Origin: CAYNTC01 sp964432925
GTDB lineage: Bacteria; Planctomycetota; Phycisphaerae; Sedimentisphaerales; Anaerobacaceae
Direction of reading: 5' to 3'
Assembly (NCBI GenBank): GCA_964432925.1
Contig: CAYSPM010000021.1
Location: 1-24,825 of the forward strand
DNA length: 24,825 bases
The notes beneath the pieces were generated by a model, which saw only the letters and a list, made by a program, of their open reading frames with translations, made no database searches and was not told the origin of the DNA. This document shows positions 14,713-21,882 of the stretch, piece after piece. Both the position numbers and the translations under genes were made by a program. How positions within the stretch are numbered: position 1 is the stretch's first letter; the number at the start of each line of letters is the position of its first letter.

Positions 14713-14967
14713 TGAGCAGTTAGACACAATCAGATATTGGGCAATGGGCAAGTTGTTTCGTATGATTTATTATAGAAAGGCATGGACTATCTTCAGTTAT
14801 TGCTGGGGATTATTCATGTATTGTGGTAACAGATGCTGGATAATGAGCTGTTATCGAGAAAGGAAGGGGTGTCATTTCTATTGACTCTACGGTTTCTTGA
14901 CTCGACCAGCCCAGAATAATTGCCTGAGGTCTAAGAAGCTATTATTGAGGGTAGGGCTTGGTGTTTG

Positions 14968-15014
14968 GGAGAGTCTTAATCTCCTTTGAGTCGGCTAAAG
15001 ATACGAAAGGAGAT
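14968..15014 (+). promoter_or_regulatory. Leader hairpin that can sequester the ribosome binding site
   Basis: ATCTCCTTT (14979-14987) is exactly complementary to AAAGGAGAT (15006-15014), the Shine-Dalgarno site of the next gene, across an 18-nt loop. A competing hairpin GGAGA (14968-14972)/TCTCC (14980-14984) would release the site. Mutually exclusive pairing is the layout of a translational switch. Confidence 0.55.
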
Positions 15015-15019
15015 GGGTA

Positions 15020-16714
15020 ATGAGAAGCTTATTTAATATCTTGCTTGTTCTTTCAGTGTTCGTTCTACAGGGTTGTTATTCTGGCACGAACTGGGATCCA
15101 TCGTTGCAGAACCTGCCAAGGCGGAATGAAATCGCCAGTGATGAGGTTCGCTGGGATAAGGATTTGAGACCCATAGTTGTGGCTCCACGGGAAGCAGCAG
15201 TTGTACCTGCAACTACGAAAGAGCCCGCTTATGTTACGCCACATCTGACATCTGCTCCCATGCCGAGCCATCCTAGGGTGTTAGAGCAGCCTGTAACGGT
15301 TGGGCAGGGACGTGTAGTGGGAGGTGAATCTGATTTTCTGACAGTCTCGATGATCTATCCACACGCAGCTTTTGGGATTCTTCAGCTGGATAAAACCATG
15401 CCGAAAGAAGTTGAGTTTGAAGCAACGTTCGACTACTTAATCAAGGTGAGTAATCTGACGAATAGGGCGCTGAACGACGTTACGATAGTTGAAGAACTGC
15501 CGTATAATTTCAATTTCACAAGTGCTAATCCGGCTGGTATTAGAGAGGAGAACAAACTTATATGGGAAATCGACTCTCTTGGACCCAGAACTAGTAAGGA
15601 GATCATTGTTACTGGTGTTCCCTCTACAATGGAAGTCATGCGGCATCGCACGATTGTCACTCATGCTATTGAATCGCGGGCGAATGTGATGGTTGTTCTT
15701 CCAAAGTTGGGATTGGCTGTTAATGCACCATCTGAGGTTCTACTGTGTGAGACGATTCCTGTTGAATTTGTAGTGACCAACTCTGGAACGGGCTCGGCAA
15801 AAGACGTCAAAATCACCAGTACGTTGCCGGCGGGACTGCAAACGGTTGATGGTGAGATCGAACTTGTGCTGAATGTAGGCGCGGTCAGGTCTGGTCAGTC
15901 GTGGCGGTTTGTAGCTCAACTGCGGGCGAGTAAGACAGGCGTGTATATTAACAAAGCCGTGGCGAGGTCAAGCTCCGGGCAGACAGCCGAATCGGAAACG
16001 TCTATAACTGTGCGTCAGCCTGTGCTGACAATTGCCAAGACGGGTCCAGGGCAACAGTACGTTGGTCGGACCGTAAGTTACGAGATAGCGGTTACGAACA
16101 TAGGTGATGGAGTGGCAAAAAATACGGTTTTGGAAGACACTATTCCTTCAGGTGTTACTTCAATAGAGGCCACTGAAGGTGCCAAGTTCTCCGCGTCGAA
16201 GTTAGTGTGGCAGTTAGGTACTCTTATGCCCAACAATACCAAGAATATTCACGTATCCTATACACCCACAGTGATTGGCACATTGGCTGATATTACGACG
16301 GCCACGGCTTACTGTGCGGAAAGAGTGACTAATTCGGCCCAGACGGTGGTCATGGGGATCGCGGCGGTGCAACTGGAAGTTGTTGACCTGGAGGATCCTG
16401 TGCAGGTGGACAGCGAAACGACTTATCTGATTACTGTGGTGAACCAGGGTTCGGCACCTGATACTAATATCCGAATCATCTGTTCTCTGGAGGATAAGGT
16501 TCGATACATGTCTTCGAGTGGGGCGACTTCCAGCTCGATAATGGGCCAAACGGTGAGCTTCGCGCCATTGAATTCTCTTGCACCAAAGGCTAAGGCGACA
16601 TGGCGGGTCGTTGTTCGTGGCATCAGGCCCGGCGACGTACGTTTCAAAGTGACTATGCACAGCGACCAACTTGCTCGTCCTGTTGAAGAGAATGAGGACA
16701 CTCATTTGTACTAG
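15020..16714 (+). CDS. Lipoprotein with tandem DUF11/OmcB-like domains
   Basis: This is an exported, probably surface-attached structural or adhesive lipoprotein of 564 residues. The N-terminus is a lipoprotein signal: M-R-S, a hydrophobic core, then the lipobox L-Q-G-C with Cys19 as lipidation site. A proline-rich linker (about 20-105) leads into about four immunoglobulin-like DUF11 repeats of roughly 100 residues (near 130-225, 230-330, 335-440, 440-545). Each has the pattern of N-x-G/N-x-G-x-A-x-x-V with a V/L-P-x-G-L/V-like turn, for example V-T-N-S-G-T-G-S-A-K-D-V and V-T-N-I-G-D-G-V-A-K-N-T-V. Such proteins are annotated as OmcB-like in chlamydiae and planctomycetes, but this one is cysteine-poor, so a disulfide-crosslinked coat is unlikely. 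Translation starts at ATG 15020 after AAAGGAGA, which a leader hairpin can mask. Confidence 0.85.
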   Translation: MRSLFNILLVLSVFVLQGCYSGTNWDPSLQNLPRRNEIASDEVRWDKDLRPIVVAPREAAVVPATTKEPAYVTPHLTSAPMPSHPRVLEQPVTVGQGRVVGGESDFLTVSMIYPHAAFGILQLDKTMPKEVEFEATFDYLIKVSNLTNRALNDVTIVEELPYNFNFTSANPAGIREENKLIWEIDSLGPRTSKEIIVTGVPSTMEVMRHRTIVTHAIESRANVMVVLPKLGLAVNAPSEVLLCETIPVEFVVTNSGTGSAKDVKITSTLPAGLQTVDGEIELVLNVGAVRSGQSWRFVAQLRASKTGVYINKAVARSSSGQTAESETSITVRQPVLTIAKTGPGQQYVGRTVSYEIAVTNIGDGVAKNTVLEDTIPSGVTSIEATEGAKFSASKLVWQLGTLMPNNTKNIHVSYTPTVIGTLADITTATAYCAERVTNSAQTVVMGIAAVQLEVVDLEDPVQVDSETTYLITVVNQGSAPDTNIRIICSLEDKVRYMSSSGATSSSIMGQTVSFAPLNSLAPKAKATWRVVVRGIRPGDVRFKVTMHSDQLARPVEENEDTHLY

Positions 16715-17327
16715 AAAATCGTGACACTACAGCAGTGTCTTTGCTATGTGCGTCTATAAGGATTGAATTCCTTATTTGGCTTGTCTATCCACTGTTTGGC
16801 TCGGCAGGGCAAAAACATCACACAGGTGGAACTTCCATGTAGCATTTTGTTGTCCGACGGATTTTCTGCAGACTACCGGCGTTGAAATGCTATTGCTCAT
16901 CTGGGCTGTGTGTCAGCAAACGTAGTCAACATATCCACCGATCAATTTTGTGTGAAGTTTACCTTCCAAGCGGAGCTCTATTTATTCTATATGTTGGTTT
17001 ATTGCCACTAATTCGTATCTTCTATTGCATCAATCCAGTTATTACGGTATAGTTAGTAGACGTAAAGAGAAAAGCACAGTATTTAGCTGGCAGAGTTTGC
17101 GCTTTGAGGGCAGGAACAAAACGATGGAATTCGGAGTTTCTGCTTTATAGCTGTCTCAGCCATAATTGCTGTCTTGGTGGTGTCATAACGTCTGATCCGA
17201 AGTGAAATTGTTTGCACGAACGTATCTGAGCGTTATACTTATGTGACTTGATGGATCGAGGGGGTGGTATTTTGGGCATGTTGCTGAGGGCTCTGGATAA
17301 AGAGTTCCAAGCCCCAGAAAGGATTAA
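16715..17327. other. Intergenic region upstream of accB
   Basis: About 610 nt contain no recognisable gene, RNA or repeat. The only supported signal is a promoter-like pair near 17212-17239. Confidence 0.45.
17212..17239 (+). promoter_or_regulatory. Probable promoter for accB
   Basis: TTGCAC (17212-17217) and TATACT (17234-17239) are separated by 16 bp, about 90 nt upstream of the accB start. Confidence 0.45.
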
Positions 17328-17822
17328 ATGATGGCGGAAAAAGAAACTGATTTAATTAAAATCAGGAAAATTCTCGAAATAATGAAGGATAATGACCTGG
17401 TTGAGATTGAGATAAAGCACGGCGATGAGAAGATTTTTCTCAAACGCTCCCAGCCTCAACAGCCCGGTGTTGTTGCTGTGCCGGTGCACGGACCCGTTGC
17501 TGCTGGCGCAGATGTTGGCGTGGGCGCAAACAATGTACAACTGCCTGTAAAGGAGAATTCAGTTGCGCAGCAGGAAGAGGGGTTGACAGAGATAAAATCC
17601 GCCATTGTTGGGACTTTTTATGAAAGGCCGAGTCCGGATTCAGAACCTTATGTCGAAGTCGGTTCACACATTGAGCCACAGACGGTGGTCTGCATTATCG
17701 AGGCGATGAAAGTGATGAACGAGATAAAGGCTGAGACCAGTGGAACAATCGTCGAGATTCTGGTGACCAATGGACAGGCTGTTGAATATGGTCAGGTGCT
17801 GTTCAAAGCAAGACCGGACTGA
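17328..17822 (+). CDS. accB: Biotin carboxyl carrier protein of acetyl-CoA carboxylase
   Basis: AccB carries biotin between the biotin carboxylase and carboxyltransferase parts of acetyl-CoA carboxylase, the first committed step of fatty-acid synthesis. The 164-residue protein has the family layout: an N-terminal helix-rich dimerisation region (about 5-42), an Ala/Pro/Val-rich flexible linker (45-85) and a C-terminal biotinyl domain with E-A-M-K-V-M-N-E (125-132), Lys128 being biotinylated. G-T-F-Y-E-R-P-S-P and the C-terminal G-Q-V-L-F-K are also typical. Two consecutive ATG codons (17328, 17331) follow GAAAGGA; either could initiate, and the second has better spacing. accC lies 66 nt downstream in the same orientation, the classical accBC order. 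Confidence 0.96.
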   Translation: MMAEKETDLIKIRKILEIMKDNDLVEIEIKHGDEKIFLKRSQPQQPGVVAVPVHGPVAAGADVGVGANNVQLPVKENSVAQQEEGLTEIKSAIVGTFYERPSPDSEPYVEVGSHIEPQTVVCIIEAMKVMNEIKAETSGTIVEILVTNGQAVEYGQVLFKARPD

Positions 17823-17888
17823 TTCGTGAATAAAGTTGTCGTGGACTAAGACGCGTAATGCAAACTACCAGATACAAATTGTGGTGCC

Positions 17889-19226
17889 ATGTTATCAAGA
17901 GTTCTCATAGCGAATCGCGGTGAAATAGCGCTTCGGATAATTCGTGCTTGTCACGAGCTTGGTATCGAAGCAGTGGCGGTTTATTCTGAGGCTGATAAGG
18001 ATGCGCCTTACTTACACTTTGCTGATGAAGCGGTTTGCATAGGCCCGGCTGAAAGCGCAGGTAGCTATCTTAATATTCCTCGCATCATAAGTGCAGCCGA
18101 GATCACAGATGTCGACGCAATTCATCCGGGCTATGGATTCCTGGCTGAGAATATCAACTTCGCCCAGATATGTCAGGATTGCGGCATAGGATTCATCGGT
18201 CCTCCTGTTGAGGCGATGCGACTTCTGGGTGACAAAGTCCAAGCCCGTAAGCTGGCGCGCAAGGTGAAGGTGTCCGTAGTGCCCGGGTCGCAGGGCACTA
18301 TCGAAGACGAAGCCGAGGCGCTGAATTTGGCAAATAAGATGGGCTACCCAGTGATATTGAAAGCAGCAGCGGGCGGCGGTGGACGCGGCATGCGGGTTGT
18401 ACATAACGAAATCAGCCTGCGTTCAGCTTTTAGTGCGGCACGTGCAGAGGCCCAGGCTGCTTTTGGCGATGGCAGCATTTATCTGGAGAAATTCATAGTT
18501 GAACCAAGGCATGTTGAAGTACAAGTCATGGCCGATGAGGCTGGCAACGCGCTTCACTTCTTTGAGAGGGATTGCTCCATACAGAGGCGACATCAGAAGA
18601 TGATTGAGGAATCGCCGTGTCCTGTGCTGGATGAGCGGGACAGAGAACATCTTGCTGATGCCGCCATCAGGCTTATAAAGGAGGCCAACTACGTCAACGC
18701 AGCGACAGTTGAGTTTCTCCTGGATAAAGACAAGAAGTTTTATTTTATTGAGGTAAATACGCGGATCCAGGTGGAACATCCTGTTACCGAGATGGTCACA
18801 GGGCATGATTTGATCAAATGGCAATTGAAAATTGCAAGCGGACATAAGATAAAGTTCCGCCAGAAGGGTATTAAGCACAACGGTGTGGCAATTGAGTGCC
18901 GTATCAATGCGGAGGACCCTGGGAATAATTTTGCTTCCTGTCCTGGTACGATAACCAGATACATTCCCCCTGGCGGTCCAGCCGTGAGGGTTGACAGTCA
19001 TGTCTGTCAGGGCTGGACGGTTTCAAAGTATTACGATTCGATGATTGCCAAGGTTATTGTCCACCAAAGGACGCGGGCGGAAGCTATTGCGACAATGCGG
19101 CGGGCATTGCGTGAATTTGTCATCGAGCCTATTAAAACAACAATACCAGCCTGTTTGGATATACTCTCACATAACCTGTTTGTCAGGAACGAGGTTGATA
19201 CAGGATTTGTGGAAAGAAACTTTTAA
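17889..19226 (+). CDS. accC: Biotin carboxylase subunit of acetyl-CoA carboxylase
   Basis: AccC carboxylates the biotin on AccB using ATP and bicarbonate. The 445 residues match the bacterial family length. The N-terminal domain starts L-S-R-V-L-I-A-N-R-G-E-I-A-L-R-I-I-R. The ATP-grasp region has the glycine-rich loop K-A-A-A-G-G-G-G-R-G-M-R (158-169), R-D-C-S-I-Q-R-R-H-Q-K and E-E-S-P-C-P. The metal and bicarbonate site E-V-N-T-R-I-Q-V-E-H-P-V-T-E lies at about 288-301 with the catalytic Arg and Glu present, followed by the C-terminal H-N-G-V-A-I-E-C-R-I-N-A-E-D-P motif. No residues seem missing. The ribosome binding site is weak (GGTG). The gene is immediately followed by heptamer and hairpin repeats that mark the start of an accessory patch. 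Confidence 0.96.
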   Translation: MLSRVLIANRGEIALRIIRACHELGIEAVAVYSEADKDAPYLHFADEAVCIGPAESAGSYLNIPRIISAAEITDVDAIHPGYGFLAENINFAQICQDCGIGFIGPPVEAMRLLGDKVQARKLARKVKVSVVPGSQGTIEDEAEALNLANKMGYPVILKAAAGGGGRGMRVVHNEISLRSAFSAARAEAQAAFGDGSIYLEKFIVEPRHVEVQVMADEAGNALHFFERDCSIQRRHQKMIEESPCPVLDERDREHLADAAIRLIKEANYVNAATVEFLLDKDKKFYFIEVNTRIQVEHPVTEMVTGHDLIKWQLKIASGHKIKFRQKGIKHNGVAIECRINAEDPGNNFASCPGTITRYIPPGGPAVRVDSHVCQGWTVSKYYDSMIAKVIVHQRTRAEAIATMRRALREFVIEPIKTTIPACLDILSHNLFVRNEVDTGFVERNF

Positions 19227-19228
19227 TT

Positions 19229-19263
19229 TCGTCGCTCGTCACCCGTTGCTCGTGCCTCGTTTT
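19229..19263 (-). repeat. Heptanucleotide repeat after accC, inverted orientation of the argJ family
   Basis: The heptamers TCGTCGC, TCGTCAC, CCGTTGC, TCGTGCC and TCGTTTT, read on the minus strand, give GGCACGA/GCAACGG/GTGACGA/GCGACGA. This is the same family as the GTCACGA units inside argJ. Confidence 0.75.
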
Positions 19264-19271
19264 TTTCTGTT

Positions 19272-19334
19272 ATTCCCGTGAAAACGGGAATCCATAATCC
19301 TTGTCATTGCGAGGCAGTCAGGCCGAAGCAATCT
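19272..19334. repeat. Two dispersed hairpin repeats downstream of accC
   Basis: The first is an 8-bp hairpin, ATTCCCGT-gaaa-ACGGGAAT (19272-19291). About ten bases later comes TTGTCATTGCGAGG...GAAGCAATCTC (19301-19334). Related units, including the reverse complement of the second, occur in the cluster at 21437-21624. The first hairpin may also end accBC transcription. Confidence 0.7.
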
Positions 19335-19535
19335 CTATTACAAATCGAAAACTTGCCTCGTAATCGTCCTGAATAGTGTCGGAGGAGCGGGAATCGAAAG
19401 GCCACTACATTATTAGCGTGCAGCGTTCAGTTAATCCTGTACGCTATATTAAAATCAATGTTTCCTGCCTAAAATATCCGCAACAAAGCCGAGGAGCAAG
19501 TACATGCCAGTTTCGTTCTAAGCAGTTGTTGTCTG

Positions 19536-20060
19536 TCAAGGAACCTCTTTATAAAGCAGCACAAATTGTTTGTCTGTTGACTTCCATCTCTCAGGGAATT
19601 TTACAATTTCGGAGCCTTCGAGCGCAACATCAAGGACACTTGCCTCTACAGAGTACCCGCTATGTCCGTCTCTTTTCTTCATCACCACATCTGCGGTTAA
19701 GCCGAGACCGCTAAGGTGTTCAAGTCTGAAAGAAAGGCGATTTCTCATTACTTTTACATTCTCTATTGTACCTTCGAGTGTACTGAAATGTCGAGCACGT
19801 GAGCCAACTTCTTTGTTGTCACGTGATGGGACGATATCAACGTGAGTCCAAAAAACATGAAAATTATCCTCGACTTTCCATGTTTCCAACCAAACAACCA
19901 TCATCTTTGGAGACAATTCTCCTTCTCTAAACACTTCTAGCTTAAAATCTGTAAGTATTGGTGACTTTATGTCAGATTCTTCATTCTTGGCAATTACAAA
20001 AACGGAAGAAATCATTAAACACGGCAAAGCAATGGAGGTAATTAGTATACATTTTCTCAT
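19536..20060 (-). CDS. Hypothetical exported protein
   Basis: This 174-residue protein matches no family I recognise. It begins with a signal peptide: M-R-K-C, a hydrophobic core to about residue 22, and a possible cleavage after V-F-V-I-A. Cys14 is not in a good lipobox. The mature part is mixed alpha/beta with many charged residues, Trp-containing strands (V-V-W-L-E-T-W-K-V, F-H-V-F-W-T-H-V-D-I) and a short T-L-E-G-T-I-E-N-V strand, suggesting a small beta-rich domain. Start ATG 20060 is preceded by AAAGGGCAGG, supporting real translation. It stands alone on the minus strand inside the repeat-rich patch, with no obvious partner. Function unknown. Confidence 0.65.
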   Translation of the reverse strand: MRKCILITSIALPCLMISSVFVIAKNEESDIKSPILTDFKLEVFREGELSPKMMVVWLETWKVEDNFHVFWTHVDIVPSRDNKEVGSRARHFSTLEGTIENVKVMRNRLSFRLEHLSGLGLTADVVMKKRDGHSGYSVEASVLDVALEGSEIVKFPERWKSTDKQFVLLYKEVP

Positions 20061-20243
20061 TTTCCTGCCCTTTCAAGAATCAGTGATTTGAGTGATCCAA
20101 GTGTACGCCTTTTTAGGAAGCAAATCAAAGAGAAACAGAGTAATTTACGACTCACAGAGTTCACTATTTGTCAAACGGGGCTGTAGGTTCTATAATGGCT
20201 CTATACGTTATATGGGAAAGTATTACTGAAAAGTGAATGAATC

Positions 20244-20276
20244 GGGACGACTGGTTTGCTACCGGTCAAGCGGTTT
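20244..20276 (+). repeat. 33-bp direct repeat, left copy
   Basis: This copy matches 20689-20721 at 30 of 33 positions. It begins GGGACGACTGG and ends GGTCAAGCGGTTT. The two copies bracket the small membrane protein gene. Confidence 0.8.
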
Positions 20277-20305
20277 CAGGAAAGAACTAAGAAATGGTTG
20301 ATTAA

Positions 20306-20623
20306 ATGGTATGGACTATGAAAAAGTTTTTTCATATTTTAGGGTGGGTGCTGTCAGTCTATGGAATAGTGGGATACGTTGCCTGGACACTGATAAAGGG
20401 ACACGAGAGGTCAATTTTGTCCTACGGAGGTTTTTTTGGCACTTTTCTTATGTTGTGGGTGAACCCATTTTTCTGGATAGGTTTGATTATTCTCAGCCGG
20501 ACTGACAAGAGACGAAATACGGATGGTAAGCCAGTGTGGCAAAAGTTGTTTGCTATATATATTATAACAAGTTTTGCCGCAATTGCAGTGGCCATTGTGC
20601 TTGCAATCCTTACCAAAGGGTAG
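20306..20623 (+). CDS. Small hypothetical membrane protein
   Basis: The frame encodes 105 residues (101 if it starts at the second ATG, 20318, giving M-K-K-F-F-H). Three hydrophobic stretches suggest three transmembrane helices: about 9-29, 38-62 and 84-103, separated by a basic loop S-R-T-D-K-R-R-N-T-D-G-K. No family is recognised and no catalytic motif is visible. There is no convincing ribosome binding site at either start. It lies between two 33-bp direct repeats, which may mean it was acquired as a small cassette (inference). The opposite strand also has open frames here, but the hydrophobic pattern favours the plus strand. Confidence 0.55.
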   Translation: MVWTMKKFFHILGWVLSVYGIVGYVAWTLIKGHERSILSYGGFFGTFLMLWVNPFFWIGLIILSRTDKRRNTDGKPVWQKLFAIYIITSFAAIAVAIVLAILTKG

Positions 20624-20688
20624 ATATTGACCAGACAATGGAGCTTTAGACTAGAATACTGTAAAATTGTTGTATTAAAATTGTAATT

Positions 20689-20721
20689 GGGACGGCTGGT
20701 TAGCTACTGGTCAAGCGGTTT
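20689..20721 (+). repeat. 33-bp direct repeat, right copy
   Basis: This copy begins GGGACGGCTGG and ends GGTCAAGCGGTTT. It differs from the left copy at three positions. Its end overlaps the first arm of the interleaved inverted repeats at 20716. Confidence 0.8.
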
Positions 20722-20799
20722 GAGTAGTTGTAAGATTTTATCCATCTGTCTAACGTGCCCTTGCTCAAACCGAAACAAAGACCCAAAGAAAGACAGATG
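20716..20799 (+). promoter_or_regulatory. Interleaved inverted repeats (pseudoknot-like leader)
   Basis: Two exact 9-bp complementary pairs are interleaved: CGGTTTGAG (20716-20724) with CTCAAACCG (20764-20772), and CATCTGTCT (20743-20751) with AGACAGATG (20791-20799). The last arm ends four bases before the ATG of the next gene, where a ribosome would bind. In RNA this order makes an H-type pseudoknot or two alternative hairpins. Confidence 0.5.
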
Positions 20800-20803
20800 A
20801 AAA

Positions 20804-21409
20804 ATGGAAGAAAAAGAGCATAAAAACTTTCTACGGCAAATAGCTAATGAAGTTGACAAGCTGATACAAAACGCTGCTTTCAAAAAGATTTTTGGAAGTC
20901 AAATAAAGGCAGGTTTCAGAGTACATGAACAGGATAAAGACCTGTTTGGACACCACTTTATCTCCTTAATTGAAGGTGCCGTTTCTGAACCACCGCTGCT
21001 CTCTGATGATGAAAAATCGATGCTCGAATATTTTTCATTAGCGGTCATCCATGATTGGGACCTGATTGACTCGAACAATCCCACAGCTCGTCTCATTTGC
21101 TTCGAGAATCCAGCTAACAAATATAGCGAACTGAATGAAATTGCACATGGGTCCTGGGAACTACTACGCGACTTTTCCCATGTTCAAGAATACCAAATGG
21201 GAGATCAAATTCGGTCAAATATTACACGCGCCTTAGAGCATGTGAAAGTTGACCTTGCCGAAAAACATTCAAGGCATGAAAAGCCAGCAGAAACAGAGGA
21301 AAAGGCTACTCTTGCTAAATCCGAAAGGGAAAGCTGGCTGTGGAAGTTATATGAAAAGACCTTAAAGGTTATATTCGATGCAGTTCTGGAAAGAATGTGG
21401 CCGAAGTGA
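20804..21409 (+). CDS. Hypothetical soluble protein
   Basis: This 201-residue protein belongs to no family I recognise. It is rich in charged residues and predicted to be largely helical. Its N-terminal region (F-L-R-Q-I-A-N-E-V-D-K-L-I) could be amphipathic. The centre is acidic (L-L-S-D-D-E-K-S-M-L-E-Y-F). A Lys/Glu-rich linker (about 155-172) precedes a C-terminal aromatic amphipathic helix, S-W-L-W-K-L-Y-E-K-T-L-K-V-I-F-D, that could contact a membrane or partner. There is no signal peptide. No standard Shine-Dalgarno is present; the region before ATG 20804 is instead occupied by a possible pseudoknot, so translation may be controlled. A link to the neighbouring small membrane protein is possible but unproven. 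Confidence 0.6.
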   Translation: MEEKEHKNFLRQIANEVDKLIQNAAFKKIFGSQIKAGFRVHEQDKDLFGHHFISLIEGAVSEPPLLSDDEKSMLEYFSLAVIHDWDLIDSNNPTARLICFENPANKYSELNEIAHGSWELLRDFSHVQEYQMGDQIRSNITRALEHVKVDLAEKHSRHEKPAETEEKATLAKSERESWLWKLYEKTLKVIFDAVLERMWPK

Positions 21410-21436
21410 AAAGCGTTTTGTTCGTTGTTGACGAAA

Positions 21437-21624
21437 GGGGGATAGATTGCTTCGCTGCGCTCGCAATGACACGTAAGAATAGATCCTTCGGCTTCGCTCA
21501 GGATGACAGCGTGATAGATTCCTCGACGGAGTTTACCCTGAGCATAGCCGAATGGGCTCGGAATGATGGGGAATGGATTCCCGCCGGAGTTTACCCCGTA
21601 TTACGTTACGGGGCGGGAATGACA
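21437..21624. repeat. Tandem cluster of four different dispersed hairpin repeats
   Basis: Four stem-loop units each end in AATGA or GATGACA: 21444-21471 (GATTGC...GCAATGACA), 21482-21508 (ATCCT...AGGATGACA), 21517-21567 (GATTCC...GGAATGA) and 21570-21624 (GGATTCCCGCC...GGGCGGGAATGACA). They resemble the non-coding miniature repeats scattered in many draft bacterial genomes. The first unit is related to 19301-19334. Confidence 0.75.
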
Positions 21625-21634
21625 GGCGGAGAAC

Positions 21635-21759
21635 TCATTTTTCCAGTGTAATTAAATCTTCGTAGGTTTCACGTTTTCGGATGACGGAAAATTTGTCGCC
21701 ATCGACAAGGATTTCAGGGGCTTGATCCTGGGCGTTGTAAATAATGAAATGGTGGGGCA
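21635..21759 (-). pseudogene. Severed 3' end of a second lysA
   Basis: Read on the minus strand, the fragment ends E-I-L-V-D-G-D-K-F-S-V-I-R-K-R-E-T-Y-E-D then L-I-T-L-E-K-stop. It matches the C-terminus of the intact LysA (ends at 22653) at 22 of 26 residues. By hand alignment DNA identity is roughly 80% over about 105 nt without gaps, with many differences synonymous. Homology stops at about 21759, exactly where dispersed repeat copy D begins. It has the same orientation as the intact gene, whose 3' end lies about 1 kb away. The catalytic domain is absent, so this is a remnant. Confidence 0.85.
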
Positions 21760-21812
21760 CTCGTCTCGGCGAAGGCCAAGCCGGAGCTGGAAGCCCTGCT
21801 TCGCAGAGTAGT
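21760..21812. repeat. Dispersed hairpin repeat, copy D (diverged)
   Basis: The copy begins CTCGTCTCGGCGAAG and ends CTGCTTCGCAGAGTAGTA, matching both ends of copies A-C with a different middle. It abuts the lysA remnant on one side and the -35 box of the next promoter on the other. Confidence 0.6.
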
Positions 21813-21814
21813 AT

Positions 21815-21843
21815 TTGACAAGATATAGCTTTATTAGGATAAT
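21815..21843 (+). promoter_or_regulatory. Near-consensus promoter of the second MNT/HEPN pair
   Basis: TTGACA (21815-21820) and GATAAT (21838-21843) are separated by exactly 17 bp, giving a leader of about 30 nt before ATG 21883. Confidence 0.65.
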
Positions 21844-21882
21844 ATTCTTTCATCTGGGATATCGTGTGTTTGTAAGGTATTT

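Noticed and set aside
19376..19714. 112-codon plus-strand frame overlapping the exported protein gene
   Set aside because: The minus-strand frame has a signal peptide and a ribosome binding site; the plus frame has neither.
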